The notes beneath the pieces are model-generated. The model was not told where the DNA came from and did not search any database. It was given only the letters and a program-made list of their open reading frames with translations. Positions 1 through 6,040 of a stretch of DNA of 8,928 nucleotides are shown in pieces. The position numbers and the translations under genes were made by a program. Every line of letters begins with the position of its first letter. Positions within the stretch are counted from its first letter, which is position 1. The DNA is from Planctomycetota bacterium (GTDB lineage: Bacteria; Planctomycetota; Phycisphaerae; Tepidisphaerales; Tepidisphaeraceae). The stretch covers positions 1 to 8,928 of the forward strand of contig JAKORQ010000359.1 of NCBI GenBank assembly GCA_029777755.1. Reading direction: 5' to 3'.

Positions 1-18
1 AGATTCTCTGTACATGGG

Positions 19-46
19 TCCTGCGCCGGAACCGCAGGAACTTTTT
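19..46 (+). terminator. Hairpin plus U-run in the rplM leader
   Basis: A perfect 7-bp stem (TCCTGCG at 19-25, CGCAGGA at 33-39) with a 7-nt loop is followed two bases later by five T residues (42-46). This is the layout of an intrinsic terminator. It lies only about 10 bases before the rplM Shine-Dalgarno, so it could end an upstream transcript or act as an attenuator in an L13 autoregulatory leader. The upstream gene is outside the window, so the two cannot be separated here. Confidence 0.45.
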
Positions 47-56
47 GATTCAGAAT

Positions 57-60
57 AGGA
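57..60 (+). promoter_or_regulatory. Shine-Dalgarno of rplM
   Basis: AGGA lies 8 bases before the ATG at 69. It fixes that ATG as the start rather than the in-frame TTG at 45, which would add eight residues and has no ribosome binding site at a sensible distance. Confidence 0.6.
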
Positions 61-68
61 TACGGACG

Positions 69-506
69 ATGAGCACCACCACTTACCTGCCGAAAGCAGG
101 TGAACTTAAGGCCCAGTGGCACGTCGTGGACGCCACGGACCTGGTTCTGGGGCGCTTGGCCGCGCGCATCGCGGTCATCCTCCAGGGCAAACACAAGCCC
201 ACGTATACGCCGCATGTTGACACCGGCGACTTCGTGATCGTTCTCAATGCCGAGAAGATCCGCGTCACCGGCAAGAAGAACGTGCAGCTCGAATGGGACA
301 CCTACTCCGGTTATCCCGGTGGCCGCAAGGTCTACACCTTCGACGAGATGGTGACCAAGCACCCGGAGAAGCTGATTGAGCTGGCTGTCCGCCGCATGCT
401 CCCCAAGAGCAGGCTTGGCCGCAAGATGCTCGGCAAGCTCAAGGTGTATCGCGGCAGCGAACACCCGCACGCTGCCCAGCAGCCCAAGGAACTGATTATC
501 AAGTAA
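69..506 (+). CDS. rplM: 50S ribosomal protein L13
   Basis: L13 is an early-assembling protein of the large ribosomal subunit that binds 23S rRNA; in several bacteria it also controls its own mRNA. The 145-residue product is full length (E. coli L13 has 142). The N-terminal fold is clear: QWHVVDA (16-22), GRLAARIA (28-35), then GKHKPTYTPHVDTGDFV (40-56), a stretch nearly invariant in L13. The C-terminal family signature follows as AVRRMLPKSRLGRKML (106-121), then KLKVYRGSEHPHAAQQP (123-139). The ATG at 69 is preferred over the TTG at 45 because AGGA sits 8 bases upstream. rpsI follows after 85 bp on the same strand, the usual rplM-rpsI pairing, so both are probably co-transcribed. The GDFVIVLNAEKI-type sequence fits planctomycete-like L13 but is not diagnostic. 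Confidence 0.97.
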   Translation: MSTTTYLPKAGELKAQWHVVDATDLVLGRLAARIAVILQGKHKPTYTPHVDTGDFVIVLNAEKIRVTGKKNVQLEWDTYSGYPGGRKVYTFDEMVTKHPEKLIELAVRRMLPKSRLGRKMLGKLKVYRGSEHPHAAQQPKELIIK

Positions 507-519
507 AGGTAAAACCGCC

Positions 520-537
520 CTCGCCCAACCGGGTGAG
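520..537 (+). other. Small hairpin between rplM and rpsI
   Basis: CTCGCCC (520-526) can pair with GGGTGAG (531-537) across a 4-nt loop, with one G-U pair. No U-run follows, so it is unlikely to terminate transcription. It may stabilise or process the bicistronic message, or be a chance fold. Confidence 0.25.
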
Positions 538-591
538 AGCGAAGTAGTCGGCCAGACGGTCGGCGAAATAACCAAGAGGCGAAAACAAAAC

Positions 592-1044
592 ATGTCTGAA
601 ACACAGACCACTGAAACAAACGTCGCCGGCAGCATCCCAGCACCTGCCGGCAGCACCGGGTCTTTCATCTGGGGGACTGGCCGTCGCAAGACCGCCGTCG
701 CCCGCGTCCGTATCCGTCCGGGTACCGGCAAGATCCTGATCAACGAGCGTGAGATCAACGATTACTTCACCAAGGAGCCAGACCGCAAGGCCATCTTCGG
801 CCCGCTGGAAGTGACCAACACCGGCGGCAAGATGGAGGTTCTCATCAATGTCCGCGGCGGCGGCCAGACCGGCCAGGCCGGCGCGATCGTCATGGGACTG
901 GCTCGTGCGCTGGTCAAGTATGACCCCTCGACCGAGGTTGCCCTCCGTAACGCGGGCTTCCTCACCCGTGACTCCCGCATGAAGGAACGCAAGAAGTACG
1001 GCCAGCGCGGCGCACGTCGCCGGTTCCAGTTCTCCAAGCGCTAA
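592..1044 (+). CDS. rpsI: 30S ribosomal protein S9
   Basis: S9 belongs to the small-subunit head; its C-terminal tail reaches the P-site tRNA. The product is 150 residues, about 20 longer than E. coli S9 (130). The conserved body starts at GTGRRKTAVARVR (28-40) and includes PGTGKILIN (43-51), the family signature GGGQTGQAGAIVMGLARAL (89-107) and LTRDSRMKERKKYGQRGARR (124-143). It ends in SKR; the terminal Lys-Arg is the functionally important S9 end. Residues 1-25 form a low-complexity Ser/Thr/Ala/Pro-rich extension with no homology I can recognise. No ATG lies between codon 1 and the conserved body, and AGAGG at 575-579 precedes the ATG by 12 bases, so the extension is probably real. It is co-directional with rplM and followed by an intrinsic terminator. 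Confidence 0.97.
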   Translation: MSETQTTETNVAGSIPAPAGSTGSFIWGTGRRKTAVARVRIRPGTGKILINEREINDYFTKEPDRKAIFGPLEVTNTGGKMEVLINVRGGGQTGQAGAIVMGLARALVKYDPSTEVALRNAGFLTRDSRMKERKKYGQRGARRRFQFSKR

Positions 1045-1083
1045 TCCGCCGGAAGAACGGCCGTATAACGCAGGACCCAACAG

Positions 1084-1115
1084 GAACCCGCCAATCCGGC
1101 GGGTTCTTTGTTTTT
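1084..1115 (+). terminator. Intrinsic terminator of the rplM-rpsI operon
   Basis: GAACCCGCC (1084-1092) pairs perfectly with GGCGGGTTC (1098-1106) around a 5-nt loop, followed at once by TTTGTTTTT (1107-1115). It starts 40 bp after the rpsI stop codon. This is a textbook Rho-independent terminator and marks the end of the operon. Confidence 0.9.
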
Positions 1116-1255
1116 GGCTTAAATACCGCGAACTGGTTACAAGCCGCTCCACCTTCAGCAGAGCTATCCCAGCGCCGCTCCGGCGAGGCATAGAGGGAAA
1201 CGCGCAACGATACTCAGAGGAAAAGCGACCACCGATCGCACAAAGAGGGGGAAAG

Positions 1256-1329
1256 AGGCCGGAGTGGGATTCGAACCCACGAATCACGGATTTGCAATCC
1301 GTTCCCTTAGTCCACTTGGGTATCCGGCC
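1256..1329 (-). tRNA. tRNA-Cys (anticodon GCA)
   Basis: Read on the minus strand, the sequence folds as a complete cloverleaf. The acceptor stem is GGCCGGA paired with TCCGGCC (7 bp), and the D-arm is CCC/GGG with GG in the loop. The anticodon stem ACGGA/TCCGT encloses loop TTGCAAA, which gives anticodon GCA (Cys). A 5-nt variable loop follows, then T-arm GTGGG/CCCAC with loop TTCGAAT. The discriminator base is U (complement of A1256), as required by cysteinyl-tRNA synthetase. The 3' CCA is not encoded (the next bases read CTT), so it must be added after transcription by the CCA-adding enzyme. The gene stands alone, opposite to both neighbours. Confidence 0.97.
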
Positions 1330-1341
1330 AAGGTTTGCGGC

Positions 1342-1370
1342 ACTTTACCCGCTCTTTCGCATTCCGGCAA
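1342..1370 (-). promoter_or_regulatory. Candidate sigma70-type promoter of tRNA-Cys
   Basis: On the minus strand TTGCCG (1365-1370) and TAAAGT (1342-1347) are separated by exactly 17 bp. Each matches the -35/-10 consensus at 4 of 6 positions. The -10 box ends 12 bases before the first tRNA nucleotide, leaving room for a very short leader. Position and spacing are good but the hexamers are only moderate matches. Confidence 0.4.
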
Positions 1371-1434
1371 GAACCCCAGGGCCCTACCGAGCACAACTTC
1401 GTTTCTCATCGCACCTTCCACCTCAAGGCGAGCT

Positions 1435-1451
1435 TCACACCCGCCGTGTGA
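1435..1451. repeat. Short perfect inverted repeat upstream of htpG
   Basis: TCACAC (1435-1440) and GTGTGA (1446-1451) form perfect 6-bp arms around CCGCC. It lies about 200 bp before htpG and 106 bp upstream of tRNA-Cys. No T-run follows on either strand, so a protein-binding site is at least as likely as a terminator. The arms are in the opposite order to a CRP site. Confidence 0.35.
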
Positions 1452-1637
1452 TCAACTCGGAACGACCTTGCGCAGAAGGCGGCTGGCTATCCTGATTCCT
1501 GCCGGACGAGCGTGATGGCCGCCAACTGCCGCTATGGCAGGCGACTGAGCCAACTCGTTATCACAGTAACCCCTTGCATCACAACATCTTACGGCCATGC
1601 TGCCTCAGCGGCATCTGCTTTGCTCTTCTCCCTGGCG

Positions 1638-1642
1638 AGGAG
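1638..1642 (+). promoter_or_regulatory. Shine-Dalgarno of htpG
   Basis: AGGAG within GAGGAGA (1637-1643) lies 11 bases before the ATG at 1654. It selects that ATG over the in-frame ATG at 1597, which would add 19 residues unlike any HtpG N-terminus. Confidence 0.6.
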
Positions 1643-1653
1643 ATATCAGCCAT

Positions 1654-3549
1654 ATGCCTGAAACCGCAGTTAAGCAGACGCACGAATTCAAGACCGAACT
1701 TCGACAGTTGCTCGACATCATCATCCACTCGCTCTACACCAAGCGGGAGATTTTCCTGCGCGAGCTGGTCTCCAATGCGGCCGATGCCATCGACAAGCTC
1801 CGCTTCCGGGCGCTTACTGAGCCGCAATTGGTCGAGGGTGACACAAGCTACAAGATCAAGCTTTCCGTGGACAAGTCGGCCGGCACGCTCACCATCTCCG
1901 ACAACGGCATCGGCATGACCCGCGACGAGGTCATGGAGAACCTCGGCACGATCGCCCGTTCGGGAACCAAGCAGTTCCTCGAGAAGCTCAAGGCCAGCAA
2001 TGCCACCAATCGCCCGGAGCTTATCGGGCAGTTCGGCGTGGGCTTCTACGCCTCATTCATGGTGGCCGACCGCGTGACGGTCATCAGCCGCTCCGCCCTG
2101 CCCGACTCGCAGGCTGTTCGCTGGGAGTCTGATGGCCAGGGGACCTTTGCCGTCGAGCCGGCCGAGCGCAGCTCACGTGGCACCGACGTGATCCTGCACC
2201 TGCGCGATGACGCGAAGGAGTTCCTGGAGGAGTATCGCCTGCGCACGGTCATCAGGCAGTACTCCGACTACATCGAGCATCCCATCGTGATGGATGTCGA
2301 GGTCGAACGCGACAAGCAGAAGATCACCGAGGAGCAGACGCTCAACAGCCGCAAGGCCATCTGGCTCAAGAACAAGAGCGAGGTAAAGGAAGAGGAGTAC
2401 GAGCAGTTCTACCAGGCGATCACCCATGACTTCGAGAAGCCGGCCAAGGTGATTCACATGTCGGCCGAGGGAACAATGGAGTTCAAGGCGCTCTTGTTCA
2501 TCCCATCGAAGCGGCCGCTCGATTTCTTCTGGCGCGAACCGAAGTCCGCCCTGCAGCTCTACATCCGAAGAGTGCTGATCACCCACGAATGCGAGGAGCT
2601 TCTGCCCACCTACCTGCGCTTCGTGAAGGGTGTGGTCGATTCCTCCGACCTGCCGCTCAACGTCTCTCGCGAAATGCTCCAGCACAATCCCATGCTCGCG
2701 AGGATCCGCAGCAACCTGGTGAACCGCATCCTCAAGACGCTGGAGGAGATGAAGAGCTCCGAGGCCGAGACGTACCAGCGGTTCTTTGAGCAGTTCGGCT
2801 CCATTCTCAAGGAGGGGATCAACGCAGATTTCGAGAACCGCACGCGCATCGCCGACCTGCTGCTGATCGAGTCGACAAGGACCGAAGCAGGCAAGTACAC
2901 CACGCTGGTCGATTATGTGAAGAATATGGCCTCCGACCAGAAGGAAATCTACTACCTGGTCGGCGAAACCCGGGAACAGCTCGAGGCATCACCCTACGTG
3001 GAGACCTACAAGGCACAGGACAAGGAAGTGCTGCTGTTCACCGACCCGATCGACGAGTTTGTCATCACCACCCTCTCCGAGTACCAGGGCAAGCCGCTGA
3101 AGGCGATCGACCGTGGCCAGCTTGAGGATGACGCAAAGAGCGAGGCCCTTAAGGAGAAGACAAAGCTGTTCCAGCCGCTGCTGGAACAGCTCAAGTCGAA
3201 GCTCACCGAGGTGAAGGAGGTTCGCCTGACATCGCGGCTGAAGGACTCGGCCGCCTGCCTGGTGGCTGATGAATACGGCATGTCGGCCCACATGGAGCGA
3301 TTGATGAAGCGTGTCGGCCGGGCCGAGGAAGCGCCTCCCTCCAAGCGCATCCTTGAGCTCAATCCCGAACACCCGCTGGTGCAGGCCATGCAGAAGCTGC
3401 ATGAAACAGCGCCGGCCGACTCGCGGGTCGACCAGATCGCATCGGTGCTTTACGAACAGGCGCTCATCGCCGAGGGCTCACGCGTAAAAGACCCCGCCGG
3501 CTTCGCCAAACGCATCAACGACCTGATCGTCAGCGGCATCAAGGTCTAA
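1654..3549 (+). CDS. htpG: Molecular chaperone HtpG (Hsp90 family)
   Basis: HtpG is the bacterial Hsp90, a cytosolic homodimeric ATPase that remodels client proteins, often with DnaK. The 631-residue product matches the family (E. coli 624). The N-terminal GHKL ATPase domain shows REIFLRELVSNAADAIDKLR (31-50), with Glu37 as the likely catalytic base and Asn41 for Mg-ATP. It continues with DNGIGM (83-88; Asp83 contacts adenine), the lid GTIARSGTKQF (98-108) and GQFGVGFY (125-132). In the middle domain, NVSREML carries Arg339, equivalent to the ATP-sensing arginine of E. coli HtpG. The C-terminal third is the dimerisation region and lacks the eukaryotic MEEVD tail, as expected in bacteria. No frameshift is seen. 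The start is chosen by Shine-Dalgarno and homology. The gene appears monocistronic; its stop codon directly abuts a large inverted repeat. Confidence 0.97.
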   Translation: MPETAVKQTHEFKTELRQLLDIIIHSLYTKREIFLRELVSNAADAIDKLRFRALTEPQLVEGDTSYKIKLSVDKSAGTLTISDNGIGMTRDEVMENLGTIARSGTKQFLEKLKASNATNRPELIGQFGVGFYASFMVADRVTVISRSALPDSQAVRWESDGQGTFAVEPAERSSRGTDVILHLRDDAKEFLEEYRLRTVIRQYSDYIEHPIVMDVEVERDKQKITEEQTLNSRKAIWLKNKSEVKEEEYEQFYQAITHDFEKPAKVIHMSAEGTMEFKALLFIPSKRPLDFFWREPKSALQLYIRRVLITHECEELLPTYLRFVKGVVDSSDLPLNVSREMLQHNPMLARIRSNLVNRILKTLEEMKSSEAETYQRFFEQFGSILKEGINADFENRTRIADLLLIESTRTEAGKYTTLVDYVKNMASDQKEIYYLVGETREQLEASPYVETYKAQDKEVLLFTDPIDEFVITTLSEYQGKPLKAIDRGQLEDDAKSEALKEKTKLFQPLLEQLKSKLTEVKEVRLTSRLKDSAACLVADEYGMSAHMERLMKRVGRAEEAPPSKRILELNPEHPLVQAMQKLHETAPADSRVDQIASVLYEQALIAEGSRVKDPAGFAKRINDLIVSGIKV

Positions 3550-3642
3550 CGCAACAGCGATGACCATAACGCAGCGCCTTGCATGCTTGACCATCCCCAC
3601 GGGCGAAGCGTGCAAGGCGCTTGCTGATCCGGCGCCGTTGCG
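3550..3642. repeat. Large nested inverted repeat between convergent htpG and crcB
   Basis: The inner arms are AGCGCCTTGCATGCTT (3573-3588) and AAGCGTGCAAGGCGCT (3606-3621): 16 bp paired with a single G-T wobble, around a 17-nt loop that itself contains CCC/GGG. The outer arms CGCAACAGCG (3550-3559) and CGCCGTTGCG (3633-3642) pair at 9 of 10 positions. The structure begins at the base after the htpG stop. TTTT occurs at 3647-3650 on the plus-strand side, but no strong T-run lies on the minus-strand side. It may be a bidirectional terminator or mRNA 3'-end stabiliser for the convergent genes, or an REP-like repeat. Confidence 0.6.
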
Positions 3643-3660
3643 ATCGTTTTGGAGATGCAT

Positions 3661-3688
3661 ACCTCAAGTGGAACCGCTCTAGCCAAAC
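3661..3688. repeat. 28-bp repeat, copy A (overlaps the crcB 3' end)
   Basis: This copy matches 4218-4245 in direct orientation at 23 of 28 positions. All five differences are transitions, and both copies share the exact core GTGGAACCGCTC (here 3668-3679). It overlaps the last three crcB codons and its stop. TGGA and TCTA in the core can form a 4-bp stem with one G-U pair. Confidence 0.55.
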
Positions 3689-4056
3689 AGCCATTGCGAC
3701 AGGCGTACTCCCAGCAGCGTGGCGCACATCCCCGCGACGGCGCTGGTGCCGACGTAAAGCAGCGCCAGTGAGTGCTGCCGCTGCTCGATGAGTTGCACTG
3801 CCTCCCAGGAGAAGCTTGAGAACGTGGTGTATCCCCCCAGTACCCCGGCGATTATCCCGACACGATACTCCGGGCGGATGGCATACGGCCCGGTGAATAC
3901 TGCCATCAGGAAGCCGATCAGCAGGCAGCCAGTGACGTTGACAAACCACGTTCCCCATGGGAACACCGATTCACGTGGCTGGACAATCCCCTGAAGCAAG
4001 TAACGGGTTACCGCACCAACTGCACCGCCCGCAGCGATATGCATCAACTTCGTCAT
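3679..4056 (-). CDS. crcB: Fluoride ion channel CrcB/Fluc
   Basis: CrcB/Fluc is a small inner-membrane protein that forms antiparallel dimers and exports fluoride. At 125 residues with four hydrophobic segments it has the normal single-domain size. Family motifs are GGAVGAVTRY (10-19), FPWGTWFVNVTGCLLIGF (32-49) with the pore asparagine Asn40, and GVLGGYTTFSSFS (71-83). The last contains the sodium-site loop and the two phenylalanines (Phe79, Phe82) lining the fluoride path. The ATG at 4056 is preferred because it gives the usual short N-terminus. No strong Shine-Dalgarno is seen there; an ATG at 4044 (four residues shorter) and a GTG at 4098 are alternatives. It is the last of four co-oriented minus-strand genes, 211 bp after the glycosyltransferase, so a separate promoter is plausible. 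I see no recognisable fluoride riboswitch in the leader. Confidence 0.95.
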   Translation of the reverse strand: MTKLMHIAAGGAVGAVTRYLLQGIVQPRESVFPWGTWFVNVTGCLLIGFLMAVFTGPYAIRPEYRVGIIAGVLGGYTTFSSFSWEAVQLIEQRQHSLALLYVGTSAVAGMCATLLGVRLSQWLFG

Positions 4057-4080
4057 CGGCAGATAAATATAACCAACCCG

Positions 4081-4097
4081 GCGATCAGACGCGATCA
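4081..4097 (-). promoter_or_regulatory. Tandem heptamer in the crcB leader
   Basis: TGATCGC occurs twice in the same orientation on the minus strand (4091-4097 and 4081-4087), 10 bp apart and about 25-41 bases before the crcB ATG. One-helical-turn spacing is typical of operator half-sites, but two copies of a 7-mer can arise by chance. Confidence 0.25.
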
Positions 4098-4217
4098 CAG
4101 TTACTTCGTCGCGTTGTGGTGACAGCGTGGAATATGCTTCTTCTGGTTTTCCCTGTCTCCAATGTCGTATGTTCGCCGAGGATCACCTTACGTCCTGCGG
4201 GCAGAGGCCCCCGCTCC

Positions 4218-4245
4218 ACTTCAGGTGGAACCGCTCCAGCTGAAC
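4218..4245. repeat. 28-bp repeat, copy B (between glycosyltransferase and crcB)
   Basis: This is the second copy of the element at 3661-3688 (23/28 identical, differences all transitions; core GTGGAACCGCTC at 4225-4236). It starts 23 bp beyond the glycosyltransferase stop codon. TGGA (4226-4229) pairs with TCCA (4235-4238); the same stem is possible in copy A through a G-U pair. TCCAC (4215-4219) can also pair with GTGGA (4225-4229), and CCGCTCCA is repeated at 4211-4218 and 4231-4238, so the area is rich in small dyads. Confidence 0.55.
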
Positions 4246-4267
4246 TTGTAGGCTTCTGACCTGTATA

Positions 4268-6040
4268 TCAGGCGATCTGGCGTGCCCGCGTTTTCTTGAT
4301 GGCCCGCTGGATGCCCGGAAGGACGTACTCGCGTGCCACCGCATCCCAGCTCATACGAGAGGCGATCTCGAATCCGCGCTCGATGAACGGCTCAAACTCG
4401 GCCGGCGTGCGCGGCAGGCGCACGATCAGCTCCTTAGCTACCTTCTCGGCGACCGTATGTTCTATCGCGTCGCGCTGCGGCTGGCCGATCGATAGCAGTT
4501 CCTCGGTACGGACGCTGCGGTCGGGAAGCTCGGTATAGTCCGCCACTATCACGTTGGGAGTCTCTCCGCCAGCCGCCTTGGCGACGAACCCCGCGCAGCC
4601 ACAGACATTGGAGAACACGCAGATCCCGCCGAAGCTGACAGGCTCCACCTGGGCAATGCCGAACGGCTCATAGATGCTCTGGCCGAACTCCACGTCAGAG
4701 CCCTTGCGAATATCCATGAACTCCATGTCGGGGGGCATGCGATTGCCACAGGTGTGCTGGTCGAAGCCAAACTGGTTGATGAAGACCACCTTGATGTTGC
4801 GGCTGCAGGCGTTGAACTCCTGCACACCCTGGTAGTACGCCGCCTCACCCATCGACAGGTCAGGCAAGCCTTCGCGATGGACCACCGGCCAGCGGTAACG
4901 CTGCTCCATGGCGCGGATGTCATCCCCCCGCCGCGCGGGCACTTCGGTCGAGAGCGTGAAAAGCACGGCCGACTCGCCGCGCTCGCGCAGCATCGGCTCC
5001 AGGTGCTCCAACACACGCAGATCTCGCCATAGTCCCTTGGAAGGAACGAGTCGAGTCACGTGGGTGAAGACATAATCAGGCTCGAACTTGAGCAGGTTGC
5101 GGCAGTACTGCCGCAGTTTTCGCCGGCTATTCATCTTCTCATCGACGCTGATCTGCCAGTGCGGAACACCGTTGTAGGCGATCTGCGAATCGACCGATGA
5201 AAACTCTGGCGAGAGGAACTTGATCTCCTTCTGCACATAGTCGCCGACGCAGAATATGGCATCGCAGTGACGGGCGGCCTTCACGAGGGCGTGCTTGTAA
5301 TAGCCGGACTGGTCGCCGAAGACATCCTCGACGTAATGGCCGGCCGCCATGGCCGCCCGCATCACGTTGTAGAACATGGTGTCATGCCCGGGATGGTGCT
5401 CGACCAGCCGACGCATGGTTGCCACTTCATGGGCATAGAAGACGGTACGGAACTGCGCCTGGTGCGGATCAAGGATGGCCGCCAGCGCCGTGGGCATGCC
5501 CATGTACTCATGCGAGAAAATGATGCACGGCTCGCTCTCCGAGCAGACCCCCAGTGACTGCAGGGCTGCGATCGCCGGCTGCGCCAGCCTCAGGTACTGC
5601 TCATAATCCCAGATGCTCTCGTAGCGGGAAGACTCGATGCCGAACGTCTTCCACAGGTCGTACTTGAATATGTCCAGCTTGCGCTTGTCGTAGCGGGACA
5701 CGTCGATCAGCAGTATCTCTGGAGTGCTGGTGACGCCGGTGTCCTTGTCGTGATACTTGCGCCGGCCGTAGATGATACCGACGCCAAACTCCTGCTCGAT
5801 CTCGCGAAAACGTGCGGCCAGCGGCGAGCGATAGAGGCTGTCGAGACTCGAATACAGGACCTCGCCGTTGGGCCCAAGACGATGCTCACCATGGGCATCG
5901 GACGGCCAGAACGGCCCGACCAGGATGTTTCGCGGAACGGCCTTGAGATACTCACGGCTGGTCAGCAAACCGTGAAGAACCGCGCCGATTCCGCCAATCT
6001 TCTGGATAGCTTCATGTGTTACGTGAACAACTGATTGCAT
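4268..6040 (-). CDS. GT-B glycosyltransferase, GT3-like glycogen synthase homologue
   Basis: Probable retaining glucosyltransferase using a nucleotide sugar, most likely extending an alpha-glucan. The 590 residues show a complete GT-B fold. KIGGIGAV (14-21) matches the nucleotide-binding glycine loop of glycogen/starch synthases (KxGG). FSHEYMGMP (175-183) and FYAHEVATMRR (201-211) follow, then the linker motif TRLVPSKG (329-336) with Arg330 and Lys335. EPFGIAQVE is an EX7E motif (Glu458, Glu466) leading into the GCAGFV turn (481-486). The EX7E motif and the segments LLIDVSRYDKRKLD (110-123) and KVVFINQFGF (417-426) resemble eukaryotic-type GT3 glycogen synthase, whereas bacterial GT5 GlgA lacks the second Glu. 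No signal peptide, so cytosolic. No strong Shine-Dalgarno precedes the ATG. No glgB, glgC or glgP lies nearby. Substrate and product are inferred; another glycan synthase of the same fold is possible. Confidence 0.8.
   Translation of the reverse strand: MQSVVHVTHEAIQKIGGIGAVLHGLLTSREYLKAVPRNILVGPFWPSDAHGEHRLGPNGEVLYSSLDSLYRSPLAARFREIEQEFGVGIIYGRRKYHDKDTGVTSTPEILLIDVSRYDKRKLDIFKYDLWKTFGIESSRYESIWDYEQYLRLAQPAIAALQSLGVCSESEPCIIFSHEYMGMPTALAAILDPHQAQFRTVFYAHEVATMRRLVEHHPGHDTMFYNVMRAAMAAGHYVEDVFGDQSGYYKHALVKAARHCDAIFCVGDYVQKEIKFLSPEFSSVDSQIAYNGVPHWQISVDEKMNSRRKLRQYCRNLLKFEPDYVFTHVTRLVPSKGLWRDLRVLEHLEPMLRERGESAVLFTLSTEVPARRGDDIRAMEQRYRWPVVHREGLPDLSMGEAAYYQGVQEFNACSRNIKVVFINQFGFDQHTCGNRMPPDMEFMDIRKGSDVEFGQSIYEPFGIAQVEPVSFGGICVFSNVCGCAGFVAKAAGGETPNVIVADYTELPDRSVRTEELLSIGQPQRDAIEHTVAEKVAKELIVRLPRTPAEFEPFIERGFEIASRMSWDAVAREYVLPGIQRAIKKTRARQIA

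Larger units (their letters stand above)
1330..1653. other. Gene-free gap between tRNA-Cys and htpG
   Basis: These 324 bp separate the divergent tRNA-Cys and htpG. The left end holds the candidate tRNA promoter, and 1435-1451 is a perfect short inverted repeat. I find no convincing protein: the open frame that crosses the tRNA and runs to about 1515 begins with translated tRNA and matches no family I know. No CIRCE element and no clear heat-shock promoter for htpG could be recognised by eye. Confidence 0.5.

Noticed and set aside
1173..1185. CGCCG/CGGCG hairpin left of tRNA-Cys, as its terminator
   Set aside because: The stem is only 5 bp with a 3-nt loop, about 70 bp beyond the tRNA end, and no T-run follows on the minus strand.
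499..1287. Long minus-strand open frame of 262 codons
   Set aside because: It runs antisense across rpsI, its terminator and the tRNA; high GC content keeps it open and the translation has no recognisable domain.
1264..1515. Plus-strand open frame starting MGFEPTNHGF and ending in SLSPLGYP before unrelated sequence
   Set aside because: Its first part is the translated antisense of tRNA-Cys, a common annotation artefact; the rest shows no family features and no ribosome binding site.
3539..3958. Minus-strand open frame overlapping crcB and the large dyad
   Set aside because: It lies in another frame of crcB, crosses the inverted repeat and has no family features; crcB in its own frame is clearly real.
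3661..4245. Repeats around crcB as integron attC sites
   Set aside because: The ends read GTTTGGC/GTTCAGC and GCCAAAC/GCTGAAC, which do not fit the GTTRRRY and RYYYAAC attC cores, and no integrase is present.
4200..4260. Fluoride-riboswitch-like AACCGC...GCTGAAC on the plus strand
   Set aside because: It is on the strand opposite to crcB, lacks CTGATG and the 5' stem and pseudoknot partners, and leads into the 3' end of the glycosyltransferase.
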